The notes beneath the pieces were generated by a model. It had not been told where the DNA came from and did not search any database. It saw nothing but the letters and a program-made list of their open reading frames with translations. Positions 12,220-24,269 of a DNA stretch of 64,000 nucleotides are shown in pieces; the stretch's first letter is position 1; every line of letters begins with the position of its first letter. Made by a program: the position numbers and the translations under genes. This stretch comes from Mactra quadrangularis (lineage: Eukaryota; Mollusca; Bivalvia; Venerida; Mactridae): contig CM046294.1 in assembly GCA_025267735.1 (NCBI GenBank), positions 6,978,001 to 7,042,000 on the forward strand. Reading direction: 5' to 3'.

Positions 12220-12225
12220 AATAAA
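12220..12225 (+). terminator. Candidate polyadenylation signal
   Basis: AATAAA followed by a T-rich stretch and GTTTGTGTC, a plausible GU-rich downstream element, about 1.4 kb after the receptor stop. Confidence 0.35.
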
Positions 12226-13044
12226 GGTTTTTACAGTTTGTGTCAATTTATAAGGATTTCTTGTGAGAATTGAGAACTTAAGGTTGTGATAACTTATTAT
12301 AGTGCCTTAACTCCATTATGCTGAATAATATTATATACAAGCATGTATATACATGTAATGTAAAATTGGTGCATTTGATATCATGTGTTTTCTTATTATT
12401 CTGTCTCCTTATTAGCAGTTCAGTTATTGCAAGACAGCCAGATTACAATGGATCAGCTGATTTTGGCATAATATTTTTCATAGAGCATATAGATTTCAAA
12501 TGTAACTTAGCGCTTGTCCTTTCCTTACAATACATGCTCGTCCTTCAGCTTTAGTCAAATAATGACTCTCATTCATCGCTAAAGCTTAGATTAGTGCCCA
12601 TTTTACTCTTCTACTGCCTCTATTGAAATCCAGGGCCTTATGTTATTCAACTTAAATATGTACTCTTAGCTCAAACCTCATGTTTTTGTTTGAAGTAATT
12701 TTCTGTAAACAGAGTATTACTTAGAAAATTTGAAACATCTGAAGCAAGTATAATAACATTCTAAATAATAATACAAAAGTAAATTAGGATTTACAAGTCT
12801 TTCTAACTCATATTTATAGACAGTTTTTTTGAAGACTGTTGATTTTGGAAATATGTATATGTGTAGTGAATTATCTCCCCTATTGTTGATACTGTTTTGA
12901 AGCTTGTTAATTTTGAAAAAAATGTATATACTATTACGTAACACATTCTGTTGCAAAATTATAATAAAATTGTATAAAAAAAATATTGCTCGTTTTTTTC
13001 CCGCTAACATGGGCTGTATAATTACAACATCACGTCCGTTAATT

Positions 13045-13105
13045 TGTTTATTTATTTACCTTGACAAAGGCACAGAGCCGAAACGTCGGATAGATAAATA
13101 AATAT
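13045..13105 (+). ncRNA. Degenerate hammerhead-ribozyme-like motif
   Basis: TTGACAA, then AGGC-ACAGA-GCC, then GAAAC and GTC resembles the hammerhead core (CUGANGA, stem II, GAAAC, cleavage triplet). It is flanked by TTTATTTATTT and GATAAATAAATA, which could pair as stem I. Two core bases differ from consensus and stem III is minimal, so it is at best a relic, as found in retroelement ends. Could be chance. Confidence 0.25.
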
Positions 13106-13240
13106 AGTATGATCGAACGTGTTGTTGTTGTGAATATCAGTACATGATGAAATTGCATAGAATTTATAAATCATTTGTTCTGCATTGTGGCTTTGTATCT
13201 GATTGTTATATTTTTGTTAATTGTTTCTGATGTTACATGT

Positions 13241-13376
13241 GGCCAGTTTCCTAAGCATATCCATAGCTAGCGATGTGCCCCCTGGTACCCATTAATGTCA
13301 AATAATTATTATCTCTTTTGGTGTAAGGGTACCAGTGGACATAGCTCTAGGTAGCGATTTCTTAAGGAAACTGGCC
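13241..13376. mobile_element. 136-bp hairpin MITE
   Basis: It starts GGCCAGTTTCCTAAG and ends CTTAAGGAAACTGGCC, its near inverted complement. A second inverted pair lies inside (CTGGTACCC and GGGTACCAG). It has no coding potential and no clear target duplication. Confidence 0.65.
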
Positions 13377-14946
13377 AATGGTATTATGCTGTTAGAATAT
13401 GAAATCAAGGGGAATAACTATGTGTTAAATTTTTAGAAATTAGAATAGTTAAAACTTCAGATATTGTTGACTTAATCTTGCTTTCATTTGAGTATTTGCT
13501 CACCTAAAATAAAATATTGCTCATTTCTTTTATTTGCTTTGTATGCTTAAATAATGTATCAAACCTTGAAGCTATTGAACTATAATGTATGTAGTAATTT
13601 TATTTATATAATGTGAAATAGAATTCCAGTGATACATCATAAGATTCATACTTACATGTATGTATGTATGAATTCAAATATTATCAGAGTTTGTTGTACT
13701 TAGTTTCAAAATGCCTTCTTTATTTAGCTTCATTATTTTTCAGGCAAATCATGAAAAACAGTTATATTTTAATCAGAGTTTACGTTCTATCATATTTTTC
13801 ATTCAAAATGCTGTACTTTATTGTACCTAAGCTTTGCATGTCGTTTTTTCAAATTTGATAAGACGAAGATATTTATGATTGCATTTATAGGATTAGCAAA
13901 TCGGAGAATGATAACAGATAAAATTCTACCTAGTTATGTGTCAGTTATCAGTCAGTTTCAATCAGTTTTTTTAAGAAGTTTTTTTTTTAAATCTAAGTAG
14001 TTTCGCGGAAACCCAGATTTGAAATTATTTTGGAGTATTTGGGAAAATGTTTAGGGAGCTGACAGATGGGGATGGATATCTAACATTAACAATCAACTAT
14101 ATATGTATTAAATCAATCACTGCCTTGCCCGACTTGCCTGTAGCCTAGTTCAAGTAAAAAATTACTGAGTTCATATATATGGGCTTGTTTATTTCTTTTT
14201 TTCAATTACATGTACTATAAAACATAAAAAATGTCTCATGTGCTTATCAAAATTAAAGGTAATTGAAAATGAATGTGCAGTAAGCTTGTTGTTATCACAC
14301 TGCATATGGTACATTGTATTTTAGTTCGAGAAGCTGGGTATGACTTCATCCATGATATTTTTCTTTTTTCCATGGCATTACATTGTGGTATTTTGGGGGC
14401 ATCAACTTGGTTGTGTTCAATGTTCATTCTCTAACTGAATAGAAGAAGCTGTCTGTTTAAGGGCATTTTAAGGGTCTGTTAACACTTAATTGTAATTTTG
14501 TGGTAATTAAGAATTTCATTTCAAGTATTGCAACTATAAAAAAATTGTTGCTATTCATTGGTTATGAACATTTACTGTTGTTGGCATTACTCTGTAATAT
14601 TTTTTAATTAAATTATTGAATGTACATTTTGTGTTGTATTTAGTAGGAATGATTCACTTTGATTCACCCTATATAATGTTTATTTTCACTTTGTATCCAT
14701 GATTGTCTAATGCATGCAACTTATATTTTTGAACATGACTCACATGATTAAAACTAAATAAATCTAGGGCTATTAAAAATATTTAAAAAAAACTACCATA
14801 CAAGTACATGTAGTAGTTTATGACTTATTTAATCAAAATCCTGAACATAAAATTGAACGCCGCATACATTTAAATGTAACTTAAAAGTAACTACTACTGA
14901 ACTTTTTCAAAGTTTAAATGTTTTATCATTCTTTGGTCTTCACCAC

Positions 14947-15024
14947 AGGTAACAGACCTAAATTTCCCTTATTATAGTATACCTCTATATATGCTATAAT
15001 AAGGAAAATTTGGGTCTGTCACCT
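14947..15024. mobile_element. 78-bp near-perfect palindrome
   Basis: The left arm AGGTAACAGACCTAAATTTC mirrors the right arm ending GGGTCTGTCACCT. TTATTATAGTAT and ATGCTATAATAA pair in the middle. It probably forms a stable hairpin and is likely a small MITE. Confidence 0.7.
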
Positions 15025-15109
15025 ATGAACTTAAGTAGGTCTCGAATAAATAGAGGATAATGTCAACTTCGGTGAAAGAATGATTTTTATATCACAAAGT
15101 GGGCAGAAA

Positions 15110-15260
15110 ACATAATAATAATAATAATAAAGACTTTATTTAATGAGGCTACACATTTGGATAAATCCAATCTTCCATGTGGACCTCTTATAAAACATCT
15201 ACAAAATATTTACATAGTGAAAAACATATAATAAATTAACAAATTAAAAGATAAGTAAAG
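15110..15260. repeat. (ATA)n-headed retroposon tail
   Basis: An (ATA)n run leads into AAGACTTTATTTAATGAGGC and a block with ATAAATCCA. This is typical of the reverse orientation of a microsatellite-tailed retroposon 3' end. The family is unknown. Confidence 0.35.
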
Positions 15261-15394
15261 TAGAACAAGCCTGAAATAAAAGAGTGAATATTAACAGTGG
15301 ACAAAGACCATTTTTCATTTAGTGAGATTTTCATTTAAGGTATTGATTTTTGAATGATGTTAAACTTTTATATTCCAAGATGTCATCATTATGA

Positions 15395-15690
15395 AAAAAA
15401 CCAGGTCGATTGCACAGTTGGTAGCTCGCCGGGATTTGAAATCTCGTGCCCGAGGGGGTGCGGGATTAAATTCCACCCGGGGAGGTTATACCCTTCCATG
15501 AAAATTTGACAATTATGTTGATTTCCTCCATTGATGAGATAATATGGAGATGTTTCCGGCCTTGTGGAAGGGTCGGTGAGTACTTGTTATAGACAATGGT
15601 CCAGGAAAGCTAGGTAAGGTGGGCTGGACGCAGTAAAATGACCTAAATTGTGTTGACATGGTGTTAAATCTATAAAAAAAACCACAAAAA
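15395..15690 (+). repeat. tRNA-derived SINE, family B
   Basis: The head has A-box-like GCACAGTTGGTAGCTCGCC and B-box-like GGGATTAAATTCCACCC. The body carries TTGTGGAAGGGTCGGTGAGT and TCCAGGAAAGCTAGGTAAGG, and it ends GACATGGTGTTAAATCTATA before an A run. Partial or inverted relatives lie at 5779-5880, 42735-42985 and 43000-43105. Confidence 0.7.
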
Positions 15691-15699
15691 TCATTATGA

Positions 15700-16280
15700 C
15701 ATAATATATTCTGACCATAATTTTTTATCAAGTTAATTATACCTTTTCAGTTTACTTGAACAGTTCTGGATACTGGGTACATATGAACCTATAAAAGTAA
15801 TCTTTGCTGATCTTTGCCAATGAAAAAGCTTTTGATGTCATGAAATTAGAAATTGCAGGAATTTGAAAATTTCAAATTTTTATCTATATCATCAAATTCT
15901 GTAGACTGCTTCTCTTGTTGTTGCCTTCGTCGTGTGATATTTGACTTTTATACAACTTTTCATGCAGTTTAAACTAGGTTTTTGAAACTCATTTGACATA
16001 TACATGTACTACATAAGCTTCATTAATCTTTACATTGTTCTTACTTCAATCATTTATTATACCAAAGTCTTTCATGTTTGTTTTGTATATAATATTTACT
16101 CAGTCATTTGAGATTGTATGTTATAGATATGGAGATAATGTACATCATTTATAATACAAGTAACAAATGTATTATTATTATAATTATTTATGCTTAGCAT
16201 GCTTATGTCTTGTCACAAAAACCAATAAATACTTTTCTTAAATACGTTTTGATTTTGATCATGCCAAGCATACAGAAACA
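15700..16280. other. Non-coding stretch
   Basis: Nothing recognisable beyond AT-rich sequence and simple repeats. Confidence 0.35.
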
Positions 16281-16294
16281 ACTAAAGGATTGGG

Positions 16295-16450
16295 TGTGGC
16301 CAAATTGTTACAATGTTGGACTTGTAATCATTGGATAGCCAGCTCCATGTTCAAATCATGGTTCAAATCAAATTCAAAACCTACCCTCTTGTTTCCTATA
16401 CAATTTGGATTAATCCCTTTTGAATCCTTTTCCTGGTCCTCCAGTCTGAG
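16295..16450 (+). repeat. SINE family D copy 1
   Basis: Contains GTGGCCAAATTGTTACAATG (A-box region) and GTTGGACTTGTAATCATTGG. It then has a CAAATC-like B box, CCTACCC, and a body resembling copies at 16681-16890 and 18243-18460. Confidence 0.55.
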
Positions 16451-16680
16451 CTAGACGAAAAAAAAGCTCCATTCAGAATACATGGGTTAAACTTTGAAAA
16501 AAAATGCCATCAACTGTCACATATTTCTCATTATACGTCAGTAATCAGTAAATAACATCATTATAATTTATTTACGATGTATATTGATAATGTGCTATGT
16601 GGAATAATAAGTTCAAATCAAATCTAATTTGAGAACACGTCAGCCTTACCAGGATTACACTGCTGTTAACAGTTTGCTTG

Positions 16681-16890
16681 GCAAGCATGGCCGAATGATA
16701 ACAAAATTGAACTGGTAATCATTGGACAGCAAGTTCTGCATTGGTTTGAATCCCATTCAAAGCCTACCCAGTTGTTTCTTTGAGCATTAAACTTCATCCT
16801 ACCAGCTCAGTAATTGTGGACTAGAAAGCGGACATGAAAGTGATTATTAAGATGTGAGATCTTGTTTGGCGATTGAATTAAAATCAATAA
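16681..16890 (+). repeat. SINE family D copy 2
   Basis: GCAAGCATGGCCGAATGATA starts a tRNA-like head with B-box GGTTTGAATCCCATTC. The body has TTGTTTCTTTGAGCATTAAA and CAGCTCAGTAATTGTGGACT, as in copy 3. Confidence 0.6.
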
Positions 16891-16924
16891 GTATGATTGA
16901 CTAAGCTAAGTGACCTGGAGACAT

Positions 16925-17060
16925 GCCAGTCTTGTACCCAGAGGTAATCAGAATTCTGCCATTCTTGTACCTAGTGGTTATCAGAACTATTCCATAGGTA
17001 ACCCAGAGGTTATTAGAATTATCGGTATCTTGATAACCTCTAGGTACGAGAATTGAGCCA
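16925..17060. repeat. Short inverted and direct repeats of GTACCTAGAGGTTATCA
   Basis: TTGTACC(C/T)AG(A/T)GGT(A/T)ATCAGAA occurs twice in direct orientation. An inverted copy (TTGATAACCTCTAGGTACGA) follows near 17031. It probably folds into a hairpin. Confidence 0.5.
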
Positions 17061-17099
17061 TCCTTGCCCTCTTGTTATATCTTGTATATTTTATCAAAT

Positions 17100-18115
17100 G
17101 AAATTTTAAAAAATACTATGTATGTAGAACGTGTATAATGCAAATTAAAATTGTTTTGTAATTGACCCATTTGTCTTTAGTGTGACTTCTTTCATGGCAT
17201 TTGATTTGGTCATTGTTAGTGTTTCTGTATATTTGTTATCGTTTATAATGTTTGCTATAAGTTGCTTTTTTATAAAGAAAGAAGCTTATAATGTAACATA
17301 TATTCACATTTATTAATACATTTGTATTTCATATATTCTTCGATAAAATCCTGTTTTGGGATTAACTACATTGTAATTCTCATCTACTTGTGAAAAAGAA
17401 ACAATGAGTAATTTGAGCATTTTTTAATGTCTGCATTAATTAGTTTATCAAAATGTTATTAAAACTTATGTTACATGACTTAAATTTTAAAAGCAAAATT
17501 ACTTGAAGTGTGCATAGTAATTTTTTATCAAAATTTTATCGTTCAACTACTTTTGGAGGGCACTTAATAGATAAAGGGAATATGTCCATCTTTTTTTCAC
17601 AATTCAAGTGCAATTTGTTAACTGATATAACTGTAGAATGTCATTTCTGTGAATGAATGAGGTATTGAACTCACAATTGTTTATATCATTAGTCTTTATT
17701 TGAAAATGACTGCGAGAAAATTGTAATAATGTACATAATGTATAATTATACAAGAGTTTCATCAAATGAAAGTGTTAGTGATGTATTTATTTAAATATTC
17801 ACTGCAGTATTTCTGTACTTACTATAGATAAAAATATATTTAAATCAGCAGTATTAATGTAGGCCCCACTGACCGTTGAATAGCATTGTAAACTGTAACT
17901 TAGCTTAGTACCTTGGTTCATAAACTTGCTTATATTTTCTCTCTCTTCATTGTTATATGTACAATTTAAATCAAATGCTTATTGTCATATATTGGAGTAA
18001 TTGGATATGATGTTATTTGTAATACGATTCAGTTAGAAACTCATGTGAATAAAGGTAAAACAGTATATCCTGAGTTTATTGTCTTTCTTTAGAAGCATAC
18101 TTCTCCATACATCCC
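17100..18115. other. Non-coding stretch
   Basis: AT-rich, with no gene or element I can support. AATAAA occurs near 18050 but with no gene to attach it to other than a very long receptor 3' end. Confidence 0.35.
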
Positions 18116-18120
18116 GTGTT

Positions 18121-18203
18121 GCACAGGCAACTGGCACATTCCCGAATCAAAAACACTGTACGTACGAGTGTTTTTAATCAGTGACCGTGCCAGTGGCCTG
18201 TGC
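18121..18203. mobile_element. 83-bp palindromic MITE
   Basis: GCACAGGCAACTGGCAC at the left pairs with GTGCCAGTGGCCTGTGC at the right. AAAAACACTGTACGTAC pairs with GTACGAGTGTTTTT in the middle. Confidence 0.65.
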
Positions 18204-18242
18204 CTTGCTGTGGTCCAGTATTGACTTTTGAGTTCTTTAAGA

Positions 18243-18460
18243 TCGGGCATAGCCGAGTGTTTACTACGTTGGACTATTAATCATCAAATAGCCAGATCTG
18301 TAATTTGAATCTCATCCAAAATCTTCCCGTTGTTTCTTTTAGCAAGAAACTTTATCTTACAAGCTCAGTACTGGGGGACCAGGAAGCAGACTTGGAAGAA
18401 ATTATTCTCTTCTGTTAGAACTTGTTTCACAGTCAACTAACTAGTACTTTGGACTATGAG
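18243..18460 (+). repeat. SINE family D copy 3
   Basis: GGGCATAGCCGAGTGTTTAC (A-box-like) is followed by a weak B box and TTGTTTCTTTTAGCAAGAAA. Further on come CAAGCTCAGTACTGGGGGAC and TTAGAACTTGTTTCACAGTC, matching copy 2. Confidence 0.6.
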
Positions 18461-20413
18461 TGCACTTATTTCTTATGCAAATAAGCATTTGTCAGAGCCT
18501 TAGTATTGAGGCAATGTTTTATGTTTTTTCATTAATAAAGTTAACAAGGATTCATGCTAAGTGAAATTTAATACTCACCACTCTCTACACGAATATTTCG
18601 TGTCAAAATGTGTAAACCACACCCAGTGCGCCGATTGAGTGCATCGGACCGTATCAAATAATTTTCCCCCACAAATCGGTAGATAGTAAAACAAAAATCA
18701 CCTCAGCAAAATTTAATAAGAATCCATTGGCCCGTTATAAAATAGTTAAAATTTGAAAAGTGATCGGTTAGAACCTTTGTTCAGTGTAGATCTGTCTGTA
18801 ATCATATCAGCAAAACATAAATTAACAGCAAATAGTATACAATGTGCTGCTGAGTCTCATGTATGAGAAATGTATAAAAATACTTAAAGCCCTAAGAAAC
18901 TAAATCAAGGCTGACTTTTCACTGTTTTCCTCTTCAAACCATAGCATTTGTATGTCATAATCACGTGGCATTTCCACCGTTAACATAAGGCAATTTATTT
19001 TCAAATTGGTTTTTAGCTTGTTTAGCAAGAATAACTTGAATGCAAGGTAATTGGTTTACAATTTAAAGTTGCTACATAATTGAATAATATACATGCAATT
19101 AAATGTACAGTAATTGCCATTAAACCCAGGTCTACTACTTGGTCGCCTTAAATGAAATGCAAAATGTAACATAAAACAGTCAAAAAGCATGCAATGATGC
19201 GAGGTTGTAACAAAACAATATAAGGACAGTAGCTCTAGTCATTTTCAGGAGAACCAAAGTGCCGATTCTGTTCCGACTAATGGCGGCGATTATTTGTCAA
19301 ATCTTGTAATCAGGAGAAAAAATTATACACCTAGTATGTCAACATTAATGCATGTTTAGTTATAGTTGAGTATATGCAAACCAAAAGCCTTCTCTAATGC
19401 TGGTCTTCTTATTGCAATTTCCATTGATCTGTAATATAGGTCAATGGCACTTTCTATTGCTACAACGCCATACCACACCACCCTTGTTATAACTCTTGTC
19501 TTCCACTAATCTAACAGAGCCCTCTCTACACAAACTCTACACACGCCCACTAAAATCTCCCAACAAACCGAAACTCTGAAGCCAATCAATTAAATACGGT
19601 TTTTGCATATCTTGTACAGGTCGTCATATATTATACATAAGGTATTTTACAACTTTTACTACTTTGTTACATGTGAGAATACTAACAACCAATGAAAATG
19701 CAATTCAATCATATGACTGATCACGTGGGAGTAGTCATCAGTTGGAAAATTTCATTGAGAAAAGAAGAAGACAGGGTTGGTTTACATTTTTATTTCATTT
19801 TGAATTTATAACATTGGGTATAAACCTAAGGTTCTAAATGAAACGTTTTTAGGGAATTAAAAAAACGCATTATTTTTTGCGCTTCATTCTTGATTCATAG
19901 AGAAAATTGGACATTGTTTAGACTGTGAACTTTTCACCATTTTTACATTCTTTACACATCAACTGTGTTGTGATTCAACTGATAGACATTGTGTATTGTA
20001 ATTATTGTGCATTATTGGTGATGTCAGTGAGTATATTAGATTTTTGTTCACTCTATAATTGCAGAAAATGTTTTATCAAAAAAGTATTTAATTATATTTC
20101 CTTGAGGTATAATGGATATTAATTTTACACATTTCTTGAATTACTGCAGTTTTGGTGTTAACATATTTCTAAATAAAATGACATTGTAGTGAGAGTGAAA
20201 TTTCATTCGCATGCTTTAACCTTTAATAACTTTCTTGGTTACGGGTTAATTAATCTTGCATTCTTAATATTTTTTAACTTAATACCCTAAGGTTCAGGTT
20301 TAATGATGTTATAGCTGCCATCTTGAGTTTGAAATTGCATAATGCAATTTTTCCAAATTCATACATTTTGATTTTATAAAGCTGAAACAATATGAGTAGA
20401 ATTGACTTTTTTC
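18461..20413. other. Non-coding stretch
   Basis: No gene recognised. Short open frames such as 19925-20122 lack domains or splice context. Confidence 0.35.
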
Positions 20414-20627
20414 TTTAACGTCGCATTCAACACATATATAGGTCATATACACGACGGCCAGCTCTTCGTACTATAGGTTTCCTGGACATTTTCTTCTATC
20501 ACCAGTTCTAACTTACCCTACCACAAGGCCGACAACTCATGTATAGGGTATGACCTGCCGCGGCCGGGATTGAACCTGGATCTCCGGATTCGAAGTAAAA
20601 CATGCTAACCACTACGCCACGGCCGCT
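20414..20627 (-). repeat. tRNA-derived SINE, family C, well preserved
   Basis: On the minus strand it starts AGCGGCCGTGGCGTAGTGG (A box GGCGTAGTGGTTAG) with B box GGTTCAATCC about 35 bases on. It continues through CGGCCTTGTGGTAGGGTAAG and TCCAGGAAACC, and ends GTTGAATGCGACGTTAAA. This is the clearest SINE in the window, with both pol III promoter boxes. Confidence 0.8.
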
Positions 20628-21280
20628 AATTGATATTTAAACTTTTTGTTTAAAAGGTTTATTGTGTCTTAGTTTATTGTATACTACATGTGTACTTAGT
20701 ACATTGGTTTAGTATCTTGGATATTGTTACGTATAGTACTTTGGTTTTAAACTTGTTCTGCGGTAGAATCATTGACTTTGTTTACAGATAGATTGGTAGT
20801 TATGTGACGTATAAATGCTATGTTGATTTTTAAAACAATTGACAGTCGACATTGACTTATTACATTTATCAAATATTTAATCTGACAAGTATAACAATTC
20901 ATGACTGTAAATTTATTTGATGGTTATGGTTGGGTAATATGACCTAACGACATACTGAATAATTATAATACATCTAAGTACATCGAGACTGATCTTTAAA
21001 TAAAACTTGTTTAATGGTTAGGTAACTTTAAGTTATTTAAATAAGTTATATTTATTTCATTTGTCTTTAGATTAATTAGAAACAAAATAAACTAAATTGT
21101 CTTTAATTTAATTAGAAACAAAACAAACTTATGCTACTATGCAAGAAACAGATAAAACTTAATCACCTTATTACATTGATATTACTCCAGGAGTTATGAA
21201 TTATACTAACAAGAAGAGACAGCAAATTATAGTTACAGCTTTAGAAATAATAATATGAACATACAACAAATCAACCTAAT
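20628..21280. other. Non-coding stretch before the Ty3 remnant
   Basis: AT-rich. A near-duplicate TTTAATTAGAAACAAAACAA / GATTAATTAGAAACAAAATA pair near 21070-21125 is the only structure seen. Confidence 0.35.
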
Positions 21281-21284
21281 TAGA

Positions 21285-23040
21285 TCATTACTTAAAAATC
21301 ACATAGATATTTTTTCAAAAGATAATAATGATATAGGACATTGTGACAGAACTAAACACAGGACAGACATCTAACCAAATTGTGACACACCTTTTAAAAA
21401 GCCACGTAGATGAATACCACCGCAGATGACAAATGAAGTTAGGAAACATATAGAAGGTCTTTTAGAAGCAGGTATTATTAGGAAGTCAAAGTCACCATGG
21501 GCTAGCAATGTTGTTCTTGTCAGGAAGAAACCAGGGATATAAAGAATGAGCATTGACTATAGGATGCTAAACCAAATAAGCACCAAAGATTCTTATGCAT
21601 TGCCGCGTATAGAAAGAAAGTGGAGCACATTACTTTACAGTTATTGATATGTAATCTAGATACCATCAAATACTTTTAAAAGAATTACACAAGGAACGTA
21701 CTGTTTTTACTGGAGACTCATTAGTGTGTTATGAATTTGAAAGAATGGCTATGGGATTGTCGAATTCACAAGCAACATATCAAAGATTAATGGAGGATTA
21801 TAACAAAGAGCAATAAGCTAAGGGGATTATAACAAGGAATTTTCTATCATACATTTGGATGACTTGATAATATTTCCAATACTATGAAGAACATTTGGAT
21901 AGAATTGACAAGGTTTGACCAGACTTCAGGAAAACAATTTGAAATTGTCTCCAGAACGATGTGCATTCATGCAAGAAAAAGTTAACTTTCTAGGGCATGT
22001 AGTCAGCACACATTGTTAGAAACAGACCCAGCAAAATTTAAAAGATCAGTAACTGGCAAACACCAAAGAATCATGATGTATTGAAATCATTCACCTTTTT
22101 TGCATGATTTTGAAGAAGATTCATAAAAGACTTTTCGAAAATTACAAAACCATTTACAGAATTACTGCCACCAACTTCACCAAAGAAAAGAAGTAAGAAG
22201 AAATCCAATTTGCCATGGAAATGGAATGAGACTGAAGATGAAATTTTTAACAAACTTAAGGAGATATTGACAAAACCACCTATATTAGCATATCCAGATT
22301 TTTGTAAAAGCTTGAACTGCATACAGATACAAGCACTTACGGTTTAGGAGCTGTACTTTACCTAGATAATAAAGTTATTTTATATGCTTCAAGATCATTA
22401 ATTCCTTTAGAGAAAAATTACTTAGCTTTCAAACTTGAATTCTTAGCATTGAAATTGTAACGTTCTTGGGTTTCATATAAAACTAGTGAAGCCAGGTAAA
22501 ATAATAAGATGATGTTTATTGTAAGAACTATGTTTAGAGAGTGATATTAAATCAGCATGCACAAGGTTATATTCAACAGGGGTTGTTTCCCTTTATAACA
22601 TACATGTATAATGTAACATCTCCTTTCTTTTAAATAAAATCACCAGTCTAAATTAATTTTAAGAGTTCATCTTTGAACAAATATGTTTATTAATTCATTA
22701 CAGTTTCTACACTAAATTGATTTCCTGTTCAATGTTTGATCTTCAAATCAAGTTCAATTTATACAGGAACTGGCGATTATCTTTAACAAATTACACATTT
22801 GTTACTCAAAGGGAAAGTCTTGCAATTACAGATAAGTTTAAAGCTTATTTGGCTCTTAATCAGTTTACAGGTTATACAGACAACAATCCTCTCACTTACG
22901 TATTGACCTCTGCTAGACTTGACGCAGCGGTACAAAGTTGGACTGCATCTATAGGAGAATAGATTATTTTATATTTAATACAGACCTGGGAAAAAGAATA
23001 CCGATGCAGATGCCATGAGTTGATACCCACTTGAACACAA
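21285..23040 (+). pseudogene. Decayed Ty3/Gypsy pol (reverse transcriptase and RNase H)
   Basis: Conceptual reading across several frames gives the order expected of a Ty3/Gypsy polyprotein. First comes DIFSKDNNDIGHC, then an RT entry segment with EAGIIRKSKSPWASNVVLV and DYRMLNQISTKDSYALPR. The palm follows with YHQILL and MAMGLSNSQATYQRL, then a connection region with ILTKPPILAYPDFCK. RNase H has LGAVLYLDN and ASRSLIPLEKNYLAFK, and later YTDNNPLTYVLTSARLDAA. In-frame stops and frameshifts are frequent, so it is inactive. RNase H is interrupted at about 22458-22815 by an insert that begins TGTAACG. That insert may be LTR-derived. The gag, protease and flanking LTRs were not recognised. Confidence 0.75.
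22458..22815. repeat. Insert inside the Ty3 RNase H remnant, possibly LTR-derived
   Basis: It splits RNase H between the LEFLALK-like and TDKFKAYL segments. It begins TGTAACGTTCTTGGG and contains ATGTAACATCTCCTTTCTTT, an LTR- or polypurine-tract-like phrase. Ends and target duplication are not clear. Confidence 0.3.
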
Positions 23041-24200
23041 AGGGTCTTACTGATCTTTGTACAGAGACGCCGAGCATCATGAGTTCAACTTTACATTTAC
23101 CTTAAAATACGCAGCAATGTTTACATTTTAATAAGTCCCCCATTCCAGTATACTGAACAAGTAGAGTATTTATTTTGTTTCGACTCAATTAAATTTTACT
23201 ATTCAACCAATTATCATCATTAAATGAAACTTTTAACCTGTAGTAAATCTCCATCATAATGTGTTTACATCTGTCATTCTTTACACGATAAATCCATGTA
23301 TTCCACTGAAAAACGTGTAATAGACTGAAATAATTCATTTTTGTTTTTAAATGAAATTCCTCACATCTATATGAGAAGTTTTCAAAACAAATGTCAAATA
23401 ATTTTTTTTGTATTTACGTAAATTAAGTACATGTTTTTATGCATTAAATTTGGTAATTTAGTATTATGTACTAATATGATAAAAATAATGATAAAAAGTA
23501 AGTATTGTGGAAGTAACTGGGTTTGAACCACCAATGTTTAATTTTGAATGTTTAATGTTTCATAACCATCCTCTTATCCACTGCGCTAATTTGTTTTCTA
23601 ATATTTTAAAATTCAGCTGATATATATACTGAGCAGAAAATGAAAACTTTACCTGGAATTTGAAACGGAATATTTTACCTTGGCTAAATGCAACATAAAA
23701 CTACTAACAACATGTTTTACCTTGATCAATTATCCGACGGTTTTGTGAATTTCATTACTATTCCCTCACAGCATTTTGAACTGTGAAGTCAACTGTGGTA
23801 GGGGTCAATTTCAAAAACTATTGAAAGTGGTAAAACTTGGACCTTGTGTGATTTTCGGTATTGAGTTTGAGATTTAAAAAAACTATGTCGACAGGAGCAT
23901 TGTCAATTTTTCGCTACCTGTAGGTATACTATATGTTTAACACATAACGAGATATATTTCAAAATTAAACAATGATTTATCAAATTTAAACCATATCATA
24001 CAGTCATGTACATATCTTAACAATTCAAAACCATGGTTGATTTATTTGACACATTCATAATAACACCACCACTTTTTTTCTAGCAGACGAATTTTTCATG
24101 TCACGATTTAGAACATAATATGAAAAGCTATTTTTTGAGCTATTATCTATCATCTAGCCACAAATAAGTAAGATATCGTTGTCATGAAATATTTTTCTCA
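23041..24200. other. Non-coding stretch
   Basis: Only a tRNA-like fragment (23505-23600, minus strand) stands out. It has A-box-like TTAGCGCAGTGGATAAG and B-box-like GGTTCAAACCC. Confidence 0.35.
23505..23600 (-). repeat. tRNA-like SINE fragment
   Basis: The minus strand reads TTAGCGCAGTGGATAAGAGG, then about 50 bases on TGGTTCAAACCCAGTTAC. The box spacing is longer than in a tRNA and no acceptor stem forms, so it is read as a SINE or pseudo-tRNA. Confidence 0.45.
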
Positions 24201-24269
24201 TTTCTGTGGATTCTAGTTAATTATTTATGTTTTTCCAATCAATACTTGTTCATTTAACACTCAAAACTT

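Larger units (their letters stand above)
10826..12225 (+). other. Probable 3' untranslated region of the receptor gene
   Basis: No further splice or coding signal follows the death domain. The first well-placed polyadenylation signal I favour is AATAAA at 12220-12225 (TTGTGAATAAAGG), about 1.4 kb downstream. The 88-codon open frame at 10935-11201 inside it shows no recognisable domain. The mRNA end is inference; earlier or later signals could be used. Confidence 0.4.
12226..14940. other. Non-coding stretch with small repeats
   Basis: No gene recognised. It contains the hairpin element at 13241-13376 and the ribozyme-like motif near 13040-13110, listed separately. The short open frames lack domain or splice support. 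Confidence 0.4.

Noticed and set aside
24076..24092. AGCAGACG box outside the Polinton
   Set aside because: Single isolated match without TIR context; chance expected in 64 kb.
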